Positions 33,479 through 41,761 are shown, counted from the first letter of the stretch. The stretch is 64,000 nt of DNA from Actinomycetota bacterium (GCA_028697145.1 JAQVFR010000004.1:3390-67389), one strand, 5' to 3'. Notes: a model not told the origin generated them from the letters alone. Made by a program: numbers and translations.

Positions 33479-33560
33479 GTGCCAGGCCGTAACGCTCAGA
33501 AGCGTTAAGGCGCTGGCACCGCCGCGTCACCCCCCGGGCGCCGCTGTCGCTTACGCGATG
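33479..33560. repeat. Dispersed hairpin repeat element, copy 2
   Basis: 33479-33519 folds into a long hairpin: GTGCCAGGCCGTAACGC pairs with GCGTTAAGGCGCTGGCAC around a TCAGAA loop (one bulge, one mismatch). Further on, CGCTTACGCGATGC is the reverse of the GCATCGCGTAAGCG tail seen in copy 1. Located between the stops of two convergent genes. Confidence 0.65.
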
Positions 33561-33631
33561 CAAACCACGAAGGTATATGCGCAGACCAGCGGGTTGAGGA
33601 GAGGGCGGGGGTGGGCAGACGGAGGGGTGAT

Positions 33632-34933
33632 CTAGCGGGCGAGGTTCATCCCCGAGACGGAGAAGTCCCCCAGGAGGGACGCCCTGGTCACCACCCCCTC
33701 GCCGTAACGGTCTCGCAGGGCATCCAGGGCCGCGGTGAGTTTTTCCTCGCGCGGGTCCAGGCAGTCCCAGATGGTCACCTGCTTCCCCTCTTCCCGGCGC
33801 CGCAGTTGCGACACGGAGACGCCCACCGTGGTCACGGGCTCCCTCCACAGCCCGGAGGCGGCCTCCCGGCGCAGCATCTCGCGCGCCGCCGCGTAGATGG
33901 GAGACGGGAGGTCGCTGTATTCCTCCAGCGTCCTGGCGCGGGCATAGCCCATGCCGTACCCCACGCGCAGGCGCAGGCTGACCGTCCTGCCCAGGTAGCC
34001 GTCCCGCCGCATGCGCCGGGTCACGGCATCGACCAGCCCCAGCAGGGTGTTCTCCAGGTACCCGAGGTCGTCCGTGCCCCCGCGCAGGGAGAGGCTGTGG
34101 CCGAAGGACTTCACCTCGTGAAGCTCGCCGCTGCGCACCACCGGGCTGTCGTCCTGCCCCCAGGCTGCCCCCCACAGCAGCCGCCCGACGACCCCGAATC
34201 TCCACTCCATGACCTCCCGCGGCGTGCGCGCCAGGTCGCCTATGGTCTCGATGCCCATGGCGCGGAAGTTGCGGCGCATGCGCCTCCCCACCCCCACCAG
34301 CTTGTCCACCTCCATGGGGGCGAGGATGTGCGGGAGCTGCTCGGGCGTGACCAGGGTCAGCCCGTCCGGCTTGTGGAACTCCGAGGCCATCTTGGCCACC
34401 AGCTTGTTGGGGCCTATGCCCACGGAGGCCGTGAGTCCCAACTCGCGCCGGATGTCCTCCTTCAATCCCCTTCCCGTCTCCAGCGCCGCCTCCCAGCGCT
34501 CCCGCCCCGGGGGATACGAGCGCAGGTTGGCGCTGAGATCCGCGAAGGCCTCGTCTATGGAGAAGACCTCCACGCGGTGGGAGCGCCGCTCGCAGATGCG
34601 CAGGATGCGCCGGGCGTTGTCCAGGTACTTGGGGATGTCGGCGTGGACGAAGCAGGCTTGCGGGCAGCGTTTGCGCGCCTCCCAAACCGACATGCCCGCC
34701 TTTATCCCCCACGGACGGGCCTCGTAGGAGGCGGTGGCCACCACGCCGTGGGAACAGAAGTCGCTGGAGGTATGGCAGACGACGAGGGGGCGGCCGCGGT
34801 AGAGCGGGACGTCCCTCTGCTCCACGGAGGCGAAATAGGCGTCCATGTCCAGGTGCAGCACGCAACGCCCCTCTTTCGCCGTCCTTCCCTGGTCGGCGGA
34901 GCGCAGCAGGCCGTGCATCACGTATTGGGTCAC
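33632..34933 (-). CDS. dinB: DNA polymerase IV (Y-family, DinB)
   Basis: 433 aa translesion polymerase. Catalytic carboxylates in LHLDMDAYFASVE (residues about 26-38) and FSIDEAFADLS; HhH/thumb region KLVGVGRRMRRNFRAMGIET; little-finger domain from about residue 270. An intact active site distinguishes it from ImuB. GTG start with GGGGAGG 9 nt upstream. Last gene of the apparent lexA, DUF6504-like, dinB unit; no separate LexA box is seen in front of it, so SOS control would come through the lexA promoter. Confidence 0.92.
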   Translation of the reverse strand: MTQYVMHGLLRSADQGRTAKEGRCVLHLDMDAYFASVEQRDVPLYRGRPLVVCHTSSDFCSHGVVATASYEARPWGIKAGMSVWEARKRCPQACFVHADIPKYLDNARRILRICERRSHRVEVFSIDEAFADLSANLRSYPPGRERWEAALETGRGLKEDIRRELGLTASVGIGPNKLVAKMASEFHKPDGLTLVTPEQLPHILAPMEVDKLVGVGRRMRRNFRAMGIETIGDLARTPREVMEWRFGVVGRLLWGAAWGQDDSPVVRSGELHEVKSFGHSLSLRGGTDDLGYLENTLLGLVDAVTRRMRRDGYLGRTVSLRLRVGYGMGYARARTLEEYSDLPSPIYAAAREMLRREAASGLWREPVTTVGVSVSQLRRREEGKQVTIWDCLDPREEKLTAALDALRDRYGEGVVTRASLLGDFSVSGMNLAR

Positions 34934-34965
34934 TTTCCATACCTCCCCGGCGGGCGCCGCGGGCG

Positions 34966-35217
34966 CTATCCCTCGCAGTGCACCCGCACCAGGCTCCAGT
35001 TCATGCCCTCGGTGGAGAAACGCAGCTCGTACACCTCGGGGTTATCGCTCATCACCGAATAATAGAGTTCGAGGTAGCGCCCCTTGGGGGCGCGGTACGT
35101 CCCCAACACCCGGCGGACGTCGTACCTGCGGCCGCGCCACAGGAAAGCGGTGGGGCGCAGCCTCCCGCCGCGAAAAACCGCCGAGACGTCCACCGGTTCC
35201 TCTATCGTGGTCACCAT
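34966..35217 (-). CDS. DUF6504-like small protein of the SOS unit
   Basis: 83 aa from ATG 35217 (a start at 35244 is possible). FRGGRLRPTAFLWRGRRYDV, VRRVLGTYRAPKGRYLEL and YELRFSTEGMNWSLVRVH match the small beta-rich protein often encoded beside dinB in Actinomycetota (DUF6504). Lies 32 nt before dinB and 129 nt after lexA. A role alongside Pol IV is suggested only by position. Confidence 0.65.
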   Translation of the reverse strand: MVTTIEEPVDVSAVFRGGRLRPTAFLWRGRRYDVRRVLGTYRAPKGRYLELYYSVMSDNPEVYELRFSTEGMNWSLVRVHCEG

Positions 35218-35346
35218 CTCTTCCGCCTTTCCACGCCACCACACCCGGAGGGACGCGAGGAGGGCTCGCGCCCTCCTTTCTCGGTCTCTATGTTTTTTCC
35301 AGGCCCCGAACGCCCCGGGTCCGCGCCCACCCCGCGGGGCGACGGC

Positions 35347-35952
35347 CTAAACCCTGTCCCTCAGGAGGGACACCACCTTCCCGGCCAGCCTGACCTCCGC
35401 CTCCCCCTTTTGCACCCGCAGGGTGGGATAAGCGGGATTGGAGGCCTCCAGTTCCAGCGCTCCCCGGCGCCGCCGCAGGCGCTTCACGGTGGCCTCCCCG
35501 TCCACCAGCGCCACCACTACCTCGCCGTCCCGCGCATCCGCGTCGGGATCCACCACGACCAGGTCCCCGTCGCGGATGCCGTCCCCTGTCATGCTGTCCC
35601 CCCGCACGCGCAGGAGGAAACGCCCTCCGCCGCCCCAGCGGGCGGGGACGGGCACCCATTCCTCCACCTCCTCCGAGGCGTGGCGCAGGGGGCCCGCCGG
35701 AACCTCTCCCACCAGGGGAAGGTAAGCGGCGGCGGCGCGCAGGGCATCCCTGACCTGGATGGCACGCGCCCCGGGAGCGCGGGTGATGAAACCCTTCTTC
35801 TCCAGGGCCTCCAGGTGGCGCAGGGCCCCCCGGGTGGAGGACAGCCCGAGGGCGTCGCATATCTCCCGGATGCTGGGCGGGTATCCCCGCCGTTCCAGCG
35901 ACGCCAGGACGAGATCGAGCACCTCCTCCTGCCTCGGCGTCAGACCCTCCAT
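35347..35952 (-). CDS. lexA: LexA repressor
   Basis: 201 aa. N-terminal winged helix (LTPRQEEVLDLVLASLERRG, then REICDALGLSSTRGALRHL). Self-cleavage at Ala86-Gly87 in VGEVPAGPL; catalytic Ser120 in RVRGDSMTGDGI and Lys157 in GEATVKRL. RecA-stimulated cleavage is expected. GGAGGTGA 8 nt upstream fixes the start. Two inverted-repeat operators overlap its own promoter, as expected for autoregulation. Confidence 0.95.
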   Translation of the reverse strand: MEGLTPRQEEVLDLVLASLERRGYPPSIREICDALGLSSTRGALRHLEALEKKGFITRAPGARAIQVRDALRAAAAYLPLVGEVPAGPLRHASEEVEEWVPVPARWGGGGRFLLRVRGDSMTGDGIRDGDLVVVDPDADARDGEVVVALVDGEATVKRLRRRRGALELEASNPAYPTLRVQKGEAEVRLAGKVVSLLRDRV

Positions 35953-35975
35953 GCTCTCGTCACCTCCATGAACCC

Positions 35976-36016
35976 ATTATAGTAAACATTTGTTTCCCAG
36001 TAAACACCCGTTTACT
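35976..36016 (-). promoter_or_regulatory. lexA promoter with two tandem LexA-type operators
   Basis: On the minus strand: -35 TTTACT (35999-36004), 17-nt spacer, -10 TATAAT (35976-35981). Operator 2, AGTAAAC-ACCC-GTTTACT (35999-36016), is a perfect inverted repeat over the -35; operator 1, AGTAAACATTTGTTT (35981-35995), is an imperfect one filling the spacer. The centres are about 18-20 bp apart. The sequence differs from the Gram-positive CGAAC-N4-GTTCG box. Confidence 0.75.
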
Positions 36017-36320
36017 ATACTGGGTATACTGGGGTCACCTTTATACTGGGGTCAGGTCTTGTTTTTTGCATACCCCGGTATGCTGCCTGTTGGCAGCAGG
36101 GGTTTTATAACTCGCATGCAAGATGTGACCCCAAGGCATTTCCGGCCTTGGGAGGCGGGTGGTTCGTGTTATTCCCGGCGTTGCCCTGGTAGGCATGTAG
36201 GTCTCGAACGGTTGGGGTGGCTATGTATCGATACGCCTGGTCTCGAGGTAATGGCGACTGTTGTCTGGTCTTGCGTTTCACGCCTCCGGCTCCGCCTGCG
36301 GCGCGAAACGCAAGACCAGA
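36016..36320. repeat. Intergenic region with tandem TATACTGGG repeats and a long hairpin
   Basis: The 467-bp gap 36017-36483 has no convincing gene. At its left end TATACTGGG occurs three times (36016, 36025, 36042), the last two as TATACTGGGGTCA. At 36264-36320 a long hairpin pairs TCTGGTCTTGCGTTTC with GAAACGCAAGACCAGA, extended by CGCC/GGCG. GGGGTCAGGTCTTG-type motifs of this kind often flank REP-associated or IS200-like transposase genes, but no transposase is present, so it may be a relic. Confidence 0.55.
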
Positions 36321-36483
36321 CCCCACCCTACGGGGAAAAGAACGAGCCGGGGTGGGCAGAAGGGCGAGTCCGTATCGAGATGGGGGTGGGAGGTTTTAAA
36401 GGTTTGCCATGGGGGTAAATAGTTGTTGGGCCTCATCGGGTTCGAGTAATGTTTATATCTCATTAAGTACCTGGAGGTGAAAA

Positions 36484-36642
36484 ATGGCGCGGGGACCTCA
36501 CGGCCATGAGAAGACGGGTATCGAAATCCTGAGGGTTCTGTGCCCGAAGTGCAGCAACCGCGTGACCATCGAGCCTGGAGAAGACAAGGCGAGATGCAGC
36601 AAGTGCGGGACAATCGTGAAGCGTCCCGTAAAGCCCTCATGA
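36484..36642 (+). CDS. Small zinc-ribbon protein (52 aa)
   Basis: Starts MARGPHGHEKTGIEILRVLC. Two CxxC pairs, CPKC and CSKC, about 18 residues apart form a rubredoxin/zinc-ribbon knuckle (LCPKCSNRVTIEPGED, then ARCSKCGTIVKRP). GGAGGTG 5 nt upstream of the ATG is a strong ribosome-binding site. It lies 48 bp before the RsbV-like gene on the same strand and may be part of that transcript. Function unknown. Confidence 0.75.
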   Translation: MARGPHGHEKTGIEILRVLCPKCSNRVTIEPGEDKARCSKCGTIVKRPVKPS

Positions 36643-36690
36643 TGGTTCTCGGCACCAGGAAGAATGAGCCTATTTCACGGTGGGACGGTC

Positions 36691-37062
36691 ATGGATAACA
36701 ATGAAAGAGAAGGCGCGGAACTGGACGTCGTTCTCGAGAGCGTGGGCAACTTCTCGCTCATCGGGTTATCCGGTGAGGTAGACGTCTACAGCGCCCCCAA
36801 GCTGCGCGAAACCATAAAAGACCTGGTGGACGAGGGCAAGTATAATATCGTCGTGGACCTGGAAAGGGTGGCCTTCCTGGACAGCACCGGCCTGGGAGTG
36901 CTGGTGGGTGGCTTGAAGAGGGTAAAGCATCACAGCGGCGAGCTCGGGATAATATGCGGTCAGGAAAAGATACTCCGCATCTTCCGCATCACCGGGCTAA
37001 CCAAGGTCTTTCCCGTATACCACTCCAGGGACGAGTTGCTCGCGCAGGCCGAGGAGGCATGA
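36691..37062 (+). CDS. Anti-anti-sigma factor (STAS domain, RsbV/SpoIIAA-like)
   Basis: 123 aa from ATG 36691 (ATG 36664 also possible). STAS domain: LIGLSGEVDVYSAPKLRETI, then VVDLERVAFLDSTGLGVLVG, where the Ser of DSTG is the phosphorylation site used in partner switching. The stop overlaps the start of the RsbW-like kinase as ATGA, so the two are made together. No sigma factor or phosphatase is adjacent. Confidence 0.9.
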   Translation: MDNNEREGAELDVVLESVGNFSLIGLSGEVDVYSAPKLRETIKDLVDEGKYNIVVDLERVAFLDSTGLGVLVGGLKRVKHHSGELGIICGQEKILRIFRITGLTKVFPVYHSRDELLAQAEEA

Positions 37063-37505
37063 TCTTGCCAGGCGACAAAAGCACTGCTTTCGAGTTGGAG
37101 ATGCCGGCAAAAGCGAAGTACGTGGGGCTGGCCCGGTTGATGGTCGGTTCCATAGCCCGCCGCATGCATTTCAGCGAGGAGAACATCGACGACCTCAAGA
37201 TCGCCGTTTCAGAGATGTGCACCAACGCCATCGTCCACACCGGAAACGGCAAAGAGGTCAAGGCTCCAATCCTCATACGCTTCCTTGCCGGCGACAAGCA
37301 CCTGACCATCGAGGTGAGAGACGAGGGCCCGGGCTTCGACACCGGCCTCGTCCTCGACAGGGAGCGGACAGACCTCCTGGGCAAGGGATTCGGGATCCCG
37401 CTGATCAGAAGCCTGGTGGACGTATTCGAATGCGATTCGCATCCTCACAGCGGCACCACCGTCAGCGTCACTAAATTCCTCGATGGCGATAACGTGGAAA
37501 CCTGA
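37059..37505 (+). CDS. Anti-sigma factor/serine kinase (RsbW/SpoIIAB-like)
   Basis: 148 aa HATPase_c protein. N-box KIAVSEMCTNAIVHTG, G1 VRDEGPGFD, G2 GKGFGIPLIRSLVD. It should bind a sigma factor or other target and phosphorylate the STAS partner encoded just before it (ATGA overlap). GAGGAG precedes the start. The target sigma factor is not in the window, so this is an orphan partner-switch module. Confidence 0.9.
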   Translation: MILPGDKSTAFELEMPAKAKYVGLARLMVGSIARRMHFSEENIDDLKIAVSEMCTNAIVHTGNGKEVKAPILIRFLAGDKHLTIEVRDEGPGFDTGLVLDRERTDLLGKGFGIPLIRSLVDVFECDSHPHSGTTVSVTKFLDGDNVET

Positions 37506-37543
37506 TCCCGCTCTGCGTGCCGCCCGGGACGAGAACCGTGATT

Positions 37544-38206
37544 ATGGAAGATGACTACTATAGCCGGTTGCGAAGCAACATGGTCAAGCACCAGATAGCC
37601 GCTCGCGGAGTGAAAGATCCGCGCGTGCTGGAGGCGATGTCCCGCGTTCCCAGGCATCTGTTCGTGCCCGAAAGCCTCGCCGAACGCGCCTACGACGACT
37701 CCCCTTTGCCCATCGGCGAAGGGCAGACCATCAGCCAGCCCTACATGGTGGCGTGGATGACCGAGCTCCTCGAGGTCGGCGAGGAAGACCGGGTGCTGGA
37801 GATCGGGACCGGTTCGGGGTATCAGGCCGCCATCCTGTGCGAACTCGCGGCCGAGGTGATCTCCATAGAGAAATTCCCCGACCTGGCGCGCCAGGCCGGC
37901 GAACGGCTGCGCTCACTGGGTTACGGCAATCTGGCCATCCATGTCGGTGACGGCACCCTGGGCTGGCCGCAGCAGGCCCCCTACGACGGCATCATCGTCA
38001 CCGCCGGTGCCCCCTCCGTCCCCCAGCCCCTGCTGGAACAGCTCGCTGACGGAGGGAGGCTGGTCATACCCGTGGGCCCATCCGGGATGCAGATGCTGAA
38101 CCTCATCCGGCGGAGCGGCGGCGAATACCAGGCGAGCGAGGAGGGAACCTGCGTCTTCGTTCCCCTGGTCGGGAAGCTCGGCTGGAAGCGCGGGAGGCCG
38201 GCATAG
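37544..38206 (+). CDS. pcm: Protein-L-isoaspartate O-methyltransferase
   Basis: 220 aa. Repairs isoaspartyl residues in aged proteins using S-adenosylmethionine. Motifs: VPRHLFVPESLAERAYDDSP, PIGEGQTISQPYMVAWMTE, SAM-binding VLEIGTGSGYQAA, and IIVTAGAPSVPQPLLEQL. Start chosen at MEDDYYSRL; a GTG at 37517 is in frame upstream. 38 bp after the RsbW-like gene and possibly in the same operon. Confidence 0.93.
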   Translation: MEDDYYSRLRSNMVKHQIAARGVKDPRVLEAMSRVPRHLFVPESLAERAYDDSPLPIGEGQTISQPYMVAWMTELLEVGEEDRVLEIGTGSGYQAAILCELAAEVISIEKFPDLARQAGERLRSLGYGNLAIHVGDGTLGWPQQAPYDGIIVTAGAPSVPQPLLEQLADGGRLVIPVGPSGMQMLNLIRRSGGEYQASEEGTCVFVPLVGKLGWKRGRPA

Positions 38207-38314
38207 GGATCGGCCCGGACACGCGACGTCCCCCGGCCGAGGATCCACCACAGCTGAGTCCGGCCTGAAAAACGTCCCGCCTCAGGGGATGACCCCACGG
38301 GGAAGCGCAAGTGA

Positions 38315-38320
38315 TATAAT
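38315..38320 (+). promoter_or_regulatory. -10 box of the glycosyltransferase gene, leaderless spacing
   Basis: TATAAT, then CTTCGC, then ATG at 38327. The 6-nt gap leaves no room for a ribosome-binding site. Confidence 0.6.
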
Positions 38321-38326
38321 CTTCGC

Positions 38327-39046
38327 ATGCGCGGCTTAACCGTAGTATTACCGACGTACAACGAACGCGAGAACATCGAGCGGATCGTGGAGTCCATACT
38401 CGATCAACCCCTGGACCTCTCCGTGCTCATTGTTGACGACAACTCCCCGGATGGTACCGGTGAGATCGCCGACCGTCTGGCCGCAGCGGACGATCGCATC
38501 GAGGTGCTGCACCGCCAGGGAAAGGAAGGCCTTGGCACCGCTTACCGGGCGGGATTCTGTTATGCCCTCGAACGCGGCGCCCAGTACTGTTTCGAGATCG
38601 ACGCCGATTTCTCCCACAATCCCGATGACCTCCCCCGCCTCTACGAGGCGGCGCGCGGCGCGGACGCCGCGGTGGGCTCCCGCTATGTGAAGGGGGGCGG
38701 CGCGCCCGACTGGAGTTTCCTGCGCTGGCTGATCAGCCGCGGAGGTAACCTGTATACCAAGATAGTGGCGCGCACCAGGACGGTGGATACCACTTCGGGC
38801 TTTCGCTGCTATTCCCGCCGCGTGCTGGAGTCCATCCCCCTGGACCGCGTCACCTCCCAGGGATACGCGTTCCAGATAGAGATGACCTTCGTCGCCGAGA
38901 CACTCGGATTCCGCATCGTGGAGGTCCCCATCATCTTCGTCGACCGCAAGGGCGGGGAATCAAAGATGAACTCCGCCATCTTCTGGGAGGGCTTGCGCGT
39001 GGTCTGGGGACTTCGCCGCAAATACGGGGACCTTCGCCGCGGGTAA
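38327..39046 (+). CDS. Polyprenol-phosphate mannosyltransferase (DPM1-like GT2)
   Basis: 239 aa. N-terminal LTVVLPTYNERENI, VLIVDDNSPDGTGEIADRL, EGLGTAYRAGFCYAL, DxD motif FEIDADFSHNPDDL, and VGSRYVKGGG are those of dolichol-phosphate mannose synthase-type GT2 enzymes (Ppm1 in actinobacteria). It makes the lipid-linked mannose donor for protein or lipoglycan mannosylation at the membrane. It lacks C-terminal transmembrane helices. Predicted leaderless mRNA. Ends at a strong terminator. Confidence 0.9.
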   Translation: MRGLTVVLPTYNERENIERIVESILDQPLDLSVLIVDDNSPDGTGEIADRLAAADDRIEVLHRQGKEGLGTAYRAGFCYALERGAQYCFEIDADFSHNPDDLPRLYEAARGADAAVGSRYVKGGGAPDWSFLRWLISRGGNLYTKIVARTRTVDTTSGFRCYSRRVLESIPLDRVTSQGYAFQIEMTFVAETLGFRIVEVPIIFVDRKGGESKMNSAIFWEGLRVVWGLRRKYGDLRRG

Positions 39047-39047
39047 G

Positions 39048-39078
39048 CCGGGGTGTCCTCTCTCCGCACCCCGGTTTT
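39048..39078 (+). terminator. Intrinsic terminator after the glycosyltransferase gene
   Basis: CCGGGGTG (39048-39055), 11-nt loop, CACCCCGG (39067-39074), then TTTT. It begins 2 nt after the stop codon; the T-tract touches the stop of the convergent GGDEF-like gene. Confidence 0.85.
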
Positions 39079-40436
39079 CAGACGCTCTCATTCTCCATAT
39101 TGTCCGAGTAGAGGCGCACGTTATTGGGGCCGGCCGCCTTTGCGGTGGTGAGGGCGGCCAGGGCTTTTTCCATTAGGTCCTGGTCGTTATCGGCGTTGGC
39201 AGGGAAGGAAGATACGCCCACGCAAGCGGTGAGGCTCTCCACCTCTTTTTTCTCGCGGGAGGGGAAGGGGTATTCCTCGATGACCTTGCGAATGCGCTCA
39301 GCCAGCCGCATGGCTCCCAGGCGCCTGGTCTCCGGCAGGAGGACCGCGAAGAGGTTCTCGCCGTAGCGCGCTGCGGTATCCACTTCCCGCGTGTTGCGCA
39401 AAACGATGTTGCCGATGTCGGAGAGGATGAAGTCTCCCATGTAGCGGCCATTGCGCTCCATGTATCTGTCGTAATCGTCTACCGCGAAGAAGAGCAGGCA
39501 TACGTTCAGGCTGTAGCGCCGGGCGCGGTTCACCTCCTGGCTCAACTGGTGCTGGAAATAATGCAGGTTGAAGAGCCCGCTCGCGGGGTCCCTCACCACG
39601 TTGGTCTCCAGCTCCGAATAGAGGCGGGAGATGAGCAACGCCAAACCGGCCTGGTCGGCCAGAAGGGTCAGGATGGGTACCCTGTGAACGTTGAACTCCT
39701 CTTCGCCCCGTCCCAGGGCGAAGACGCCGGTCACCCTTCCCTCCGCCCGCATGGGCATGGCCAGCAGCCTCTCGATGCCGCTTCCTCCGAGATACGTGCT
39801 TTCCTGCAATCCCTCTTCAAGTCCGGCCCGCATCAACACCCCGGTATCGAAAGCTCTGCCGCAAAGAGACTCCGCCGTGCCGAGCCCCCTTCCCACGAGC
39901 TCCTTCGCTCCCAGTCCCCGCGCCATGACCACGTCCAGCTCGTCCAGCACGTCTCCGGGCAGAAGGACCACTCCCAGCTCCGCTCCGCTCACGGCCATAG
40001 CCCTGTCCAGCAGCTGCGCCAGCTTGGGCATGGGATCCGAATAGGCCTCCACGATGTTGATGCTCGCGCATATGGCCGCTAACTCCCGCATGTCCTCTTC
40101 GCATGGGGGCGAGGGGGCGAGCGAGGCGGGGAGCGCCTGCAACAGCCGCGCCGCGGGAGAGCCATCGTGGGCGTGGACCACGTGGCACTTGGCCGGGATC
40201 CCCTTCAGCTCGCCGACCTCCTCGGCGATCAGCAGGAGATCCGGGTCCGCGGCACGGAAAAGCTCCCTGCGGGACGAGAAAAGCGGAGGCAGGGGCAGCG
40301 AGGAGGGCCAGTCGGCGGGAGATTCCCTGACCACCATCCCCGTGAACTCCGCCTGCGGAGAAGCGGAAAGGATGCGGGCCAGCCGGGCACAGGCGGGGTT
40401 GAATCCCATGAATGCGATGCGCGTACTCTTTTCCAT
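39078..40436 (-). CDS. GAF plus degenerate GGDEF domain protein
   Basis: 452 aa. An N-terminal Rossmann-like segment (residues 1-90: IAFMGFNPACARLARILSA, PDLLLIAEEVGEL) is followed by a GAF domain (about 125-270) and a GGDEF-fold domain (about 285-450: VVRDPASGLFNLHYFQHQLS, then TAARYGENLFAVLLPE, then ACVGVSSFPANADN). The signature loop is GENLF in place of GGDEF, so diguanylate cyclase activity is doubtful; it may bind GTP or c-di-GMP, or act as a scaffold. The mix of a nucleotide-binding-like N-terminus with GAF is unusual. Monocistronic. Confidence 0.8.
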   Translation of the reverse strand: MEKSTRIAFMGFNPACARLARILSASPQAEFTGMVVRESPADWPSSLPLPPLFSSRRELFRAADPDLLLIAEEVGELKGIPAKCHVVHAHDGSPAARLLQALPASLAPSPPCEEDMRELAAICASINIVEAYSDPMPKLAQLLDRAMAVSGAELGVVLLPGDVLDELDVVMARGLGAKELVGRGLGTAESLCGRAFDTGVLMRAGLEEGLQESTYLGGSGIERLLAMPMRAEGRVTGVFALGRGEEEFNVHRVPILTLLADQAGLALLISRLYSELETNVVRDPASGLFNLHYFQHQLSQEVNRARRYSLNVCLLFFAVDDYDRYMERNGRYMGDFILSDIGNIVLRNTREVDTAARYGENLFAVLLPETRRLGAMRLAERIRKVIEEYPFPSREKKEVESLTACVGVSSFPANADNDQDLMEKALAALTTAKAAGPNNVRLYSDNMENESV

Positions 40437-40534
40437 CTATCCCCCGAAGCCTGATCTGGGGCCGTAAAAGACTACAGTGATATTCTACGGTATAGTCCGC
40501 GCATTTGGAAAGAAATGCTTCCTCCGAGGGGACG

Positions 40535-41761
40535 TCACCGGCGCGCCGCGGCGTCGCGGTGTTCGCGGTCGACCAGGTCTATGGGGAAGGGCAGCTCCGC
40601 CCCGTCGGGGATCTTGTGAACGTACTTGCGCCGGAACTCGGGGTCCTGCATGCGGCAGGTCATGGTCTTGCGGTCGTACTCGGGGTGCACCTTCATGCGG
40701 TGCCAGATGTCCCACAGCGACTCCTCCTTGACGTTGCCGAAATGCAGCGGGTTGAAGTCACAGGGGGTCACGAAGCCGTTGTGGGTGATGTGTATCTGCC
40801 ACTTCACACCGAAACAGCCCATGATGTGCGGGTCGTTCACGTGACACATGAGGCACACGCGTGGTCCCTTGAGATCCTTCCACTGCTCCTCCTGGATAAC
40901 GCGGAAGACCTCGCGCTCCGAGTCGCTCAGGATGAGCTCGTCCTGCTTGATGCACCTGCCCGTGGGCACCAGGTCGAAGACGGTCAGCTCCCCCACCCCC
41001 AGTCCCCTGCATAGCTCCAGGAACCTGTGATGGTAGTCCTTCGCGATATTCTCACGGTTCATGTAGGTGGAGACGCCCACCGCCATGCCCCGGGAAACCG
41101 CTCTCTCTATACCCTCGATGACGCGGTCGTAGAGGCCGGGTACTCCCCTGAGCCTGTCGTGCTCCTCGGGAAACGGGCTGTCCAGGCTGACGAAGAGGGT
41201 ATCGCAGCCGGCCGCCTGCAGCTTGTCCAGGTTCTCCTCAGTGAGCAGGGAGCCGTTGGTGAAGATATCGGCCACGCAGTCGTTCTCCACGATCCTGCGG
41301 ATGAGCACGTCCAGGTCGGGGCGCATGAGGGGCTCCCCGCCGGTGATGATGATGTCGGTGATGCCCAGCTCCGCGCACTGGTCGATGACGTCACACCACT
41401 GCCCCGTGGTCAGCGTGCCCTCGCTGCTGCGCCGGAAGGCGCTGCAGTGGACGCAGTGGGCGTTGCAGTCGTGGGTCACGGCGATGGTCACGGCGTGCGG
41501 TCCCCACTCCCTTCCCAGCCCGCGGTCGATGATATTGCGGTAAAACCTCTCGTAGGCCCGCGACTTCACCGGAGGCAGGTGATAGGAGAAGCGGTCCGGC
41601 CGCGCGAACTTGATGAAGGGCGTGTGCGGCCCGATGGATTTGAGCAGCCATCCGCCCGCGACCATGAAGATGGGAAAGGTGGGCGGACCGAACGCCTGGT
41701 AGAAGTTACGCCTCGCCTTCCTGGTGAGCTTGACCCCGTTACCTTTTCCGTTCTGCGACAT
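40535..41761 (-). CDS. Radical SAM protein with SPASM-like C-terminus
   Basis: 408 aa. Radical SAM cluster motif CNAHCVHC in VTHDCNAHCVHCSAFRRSS (near residue 100), the GGEP motif IIITGGEPLMRPDL, and SLDSPFPEEHDRLRG. The C-terminal region has additional cysteines (CLMCHVNDPHIMGCFG, VTPCDFNPLHFG, MTCRMQDPEF) consistent with an auxiliary-cluster (SPASM/Twitch) domain. A hydrophobic N-terminal stretch (FPIFMVAGGWLL) is atypical and may touch the membrane. Family resembles MoaA/PqqE-like maturases; the target is unknown. Confidence 0.85.
   Translation of the reverse strand: MSQNGKGNGVKLTRKARRNFYQAFGPPTFPIFMVAGGWLLKSIGPHTPFIKFARPDRFSYHLPPVKSRAYERFYRNIIDRGLGREWGPHAVTIAVTHDCNAHCVHCSAFRRSSEGTLTTGQWCDVIDQCAELGITDIIITGGEPLMRPDLDVLIRRIVENDCVADIFTNGSLLTEENLDKLQAAGCDTLFVSLDSPFPEEHDRLRGVPGLYDRVIEGIERAVSRGMAVGVSTYMNRENIAKDYHHRFLELCRGLGVGELTVFDLVPTGRCIKQDELILSDSEREVFRVIQEEQWKDLKGPRVCLMCHVNDPHIMGCFGVKWQIHITHNGFVTPCDFNPLHFGNVKEESLWDIWHRMKVHPEYDRKTMTCRMQDPEFRRKYVHKIPDGAELPFPIDLVDREHRDAAARR

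Noticed and set aside
33321-34940. 539-codon minus-strand frame overlapping dinB
   Set aside because: Frame-shifted shadow of dinB that ends in the unrelated gene at 32.3-33.5 kb.
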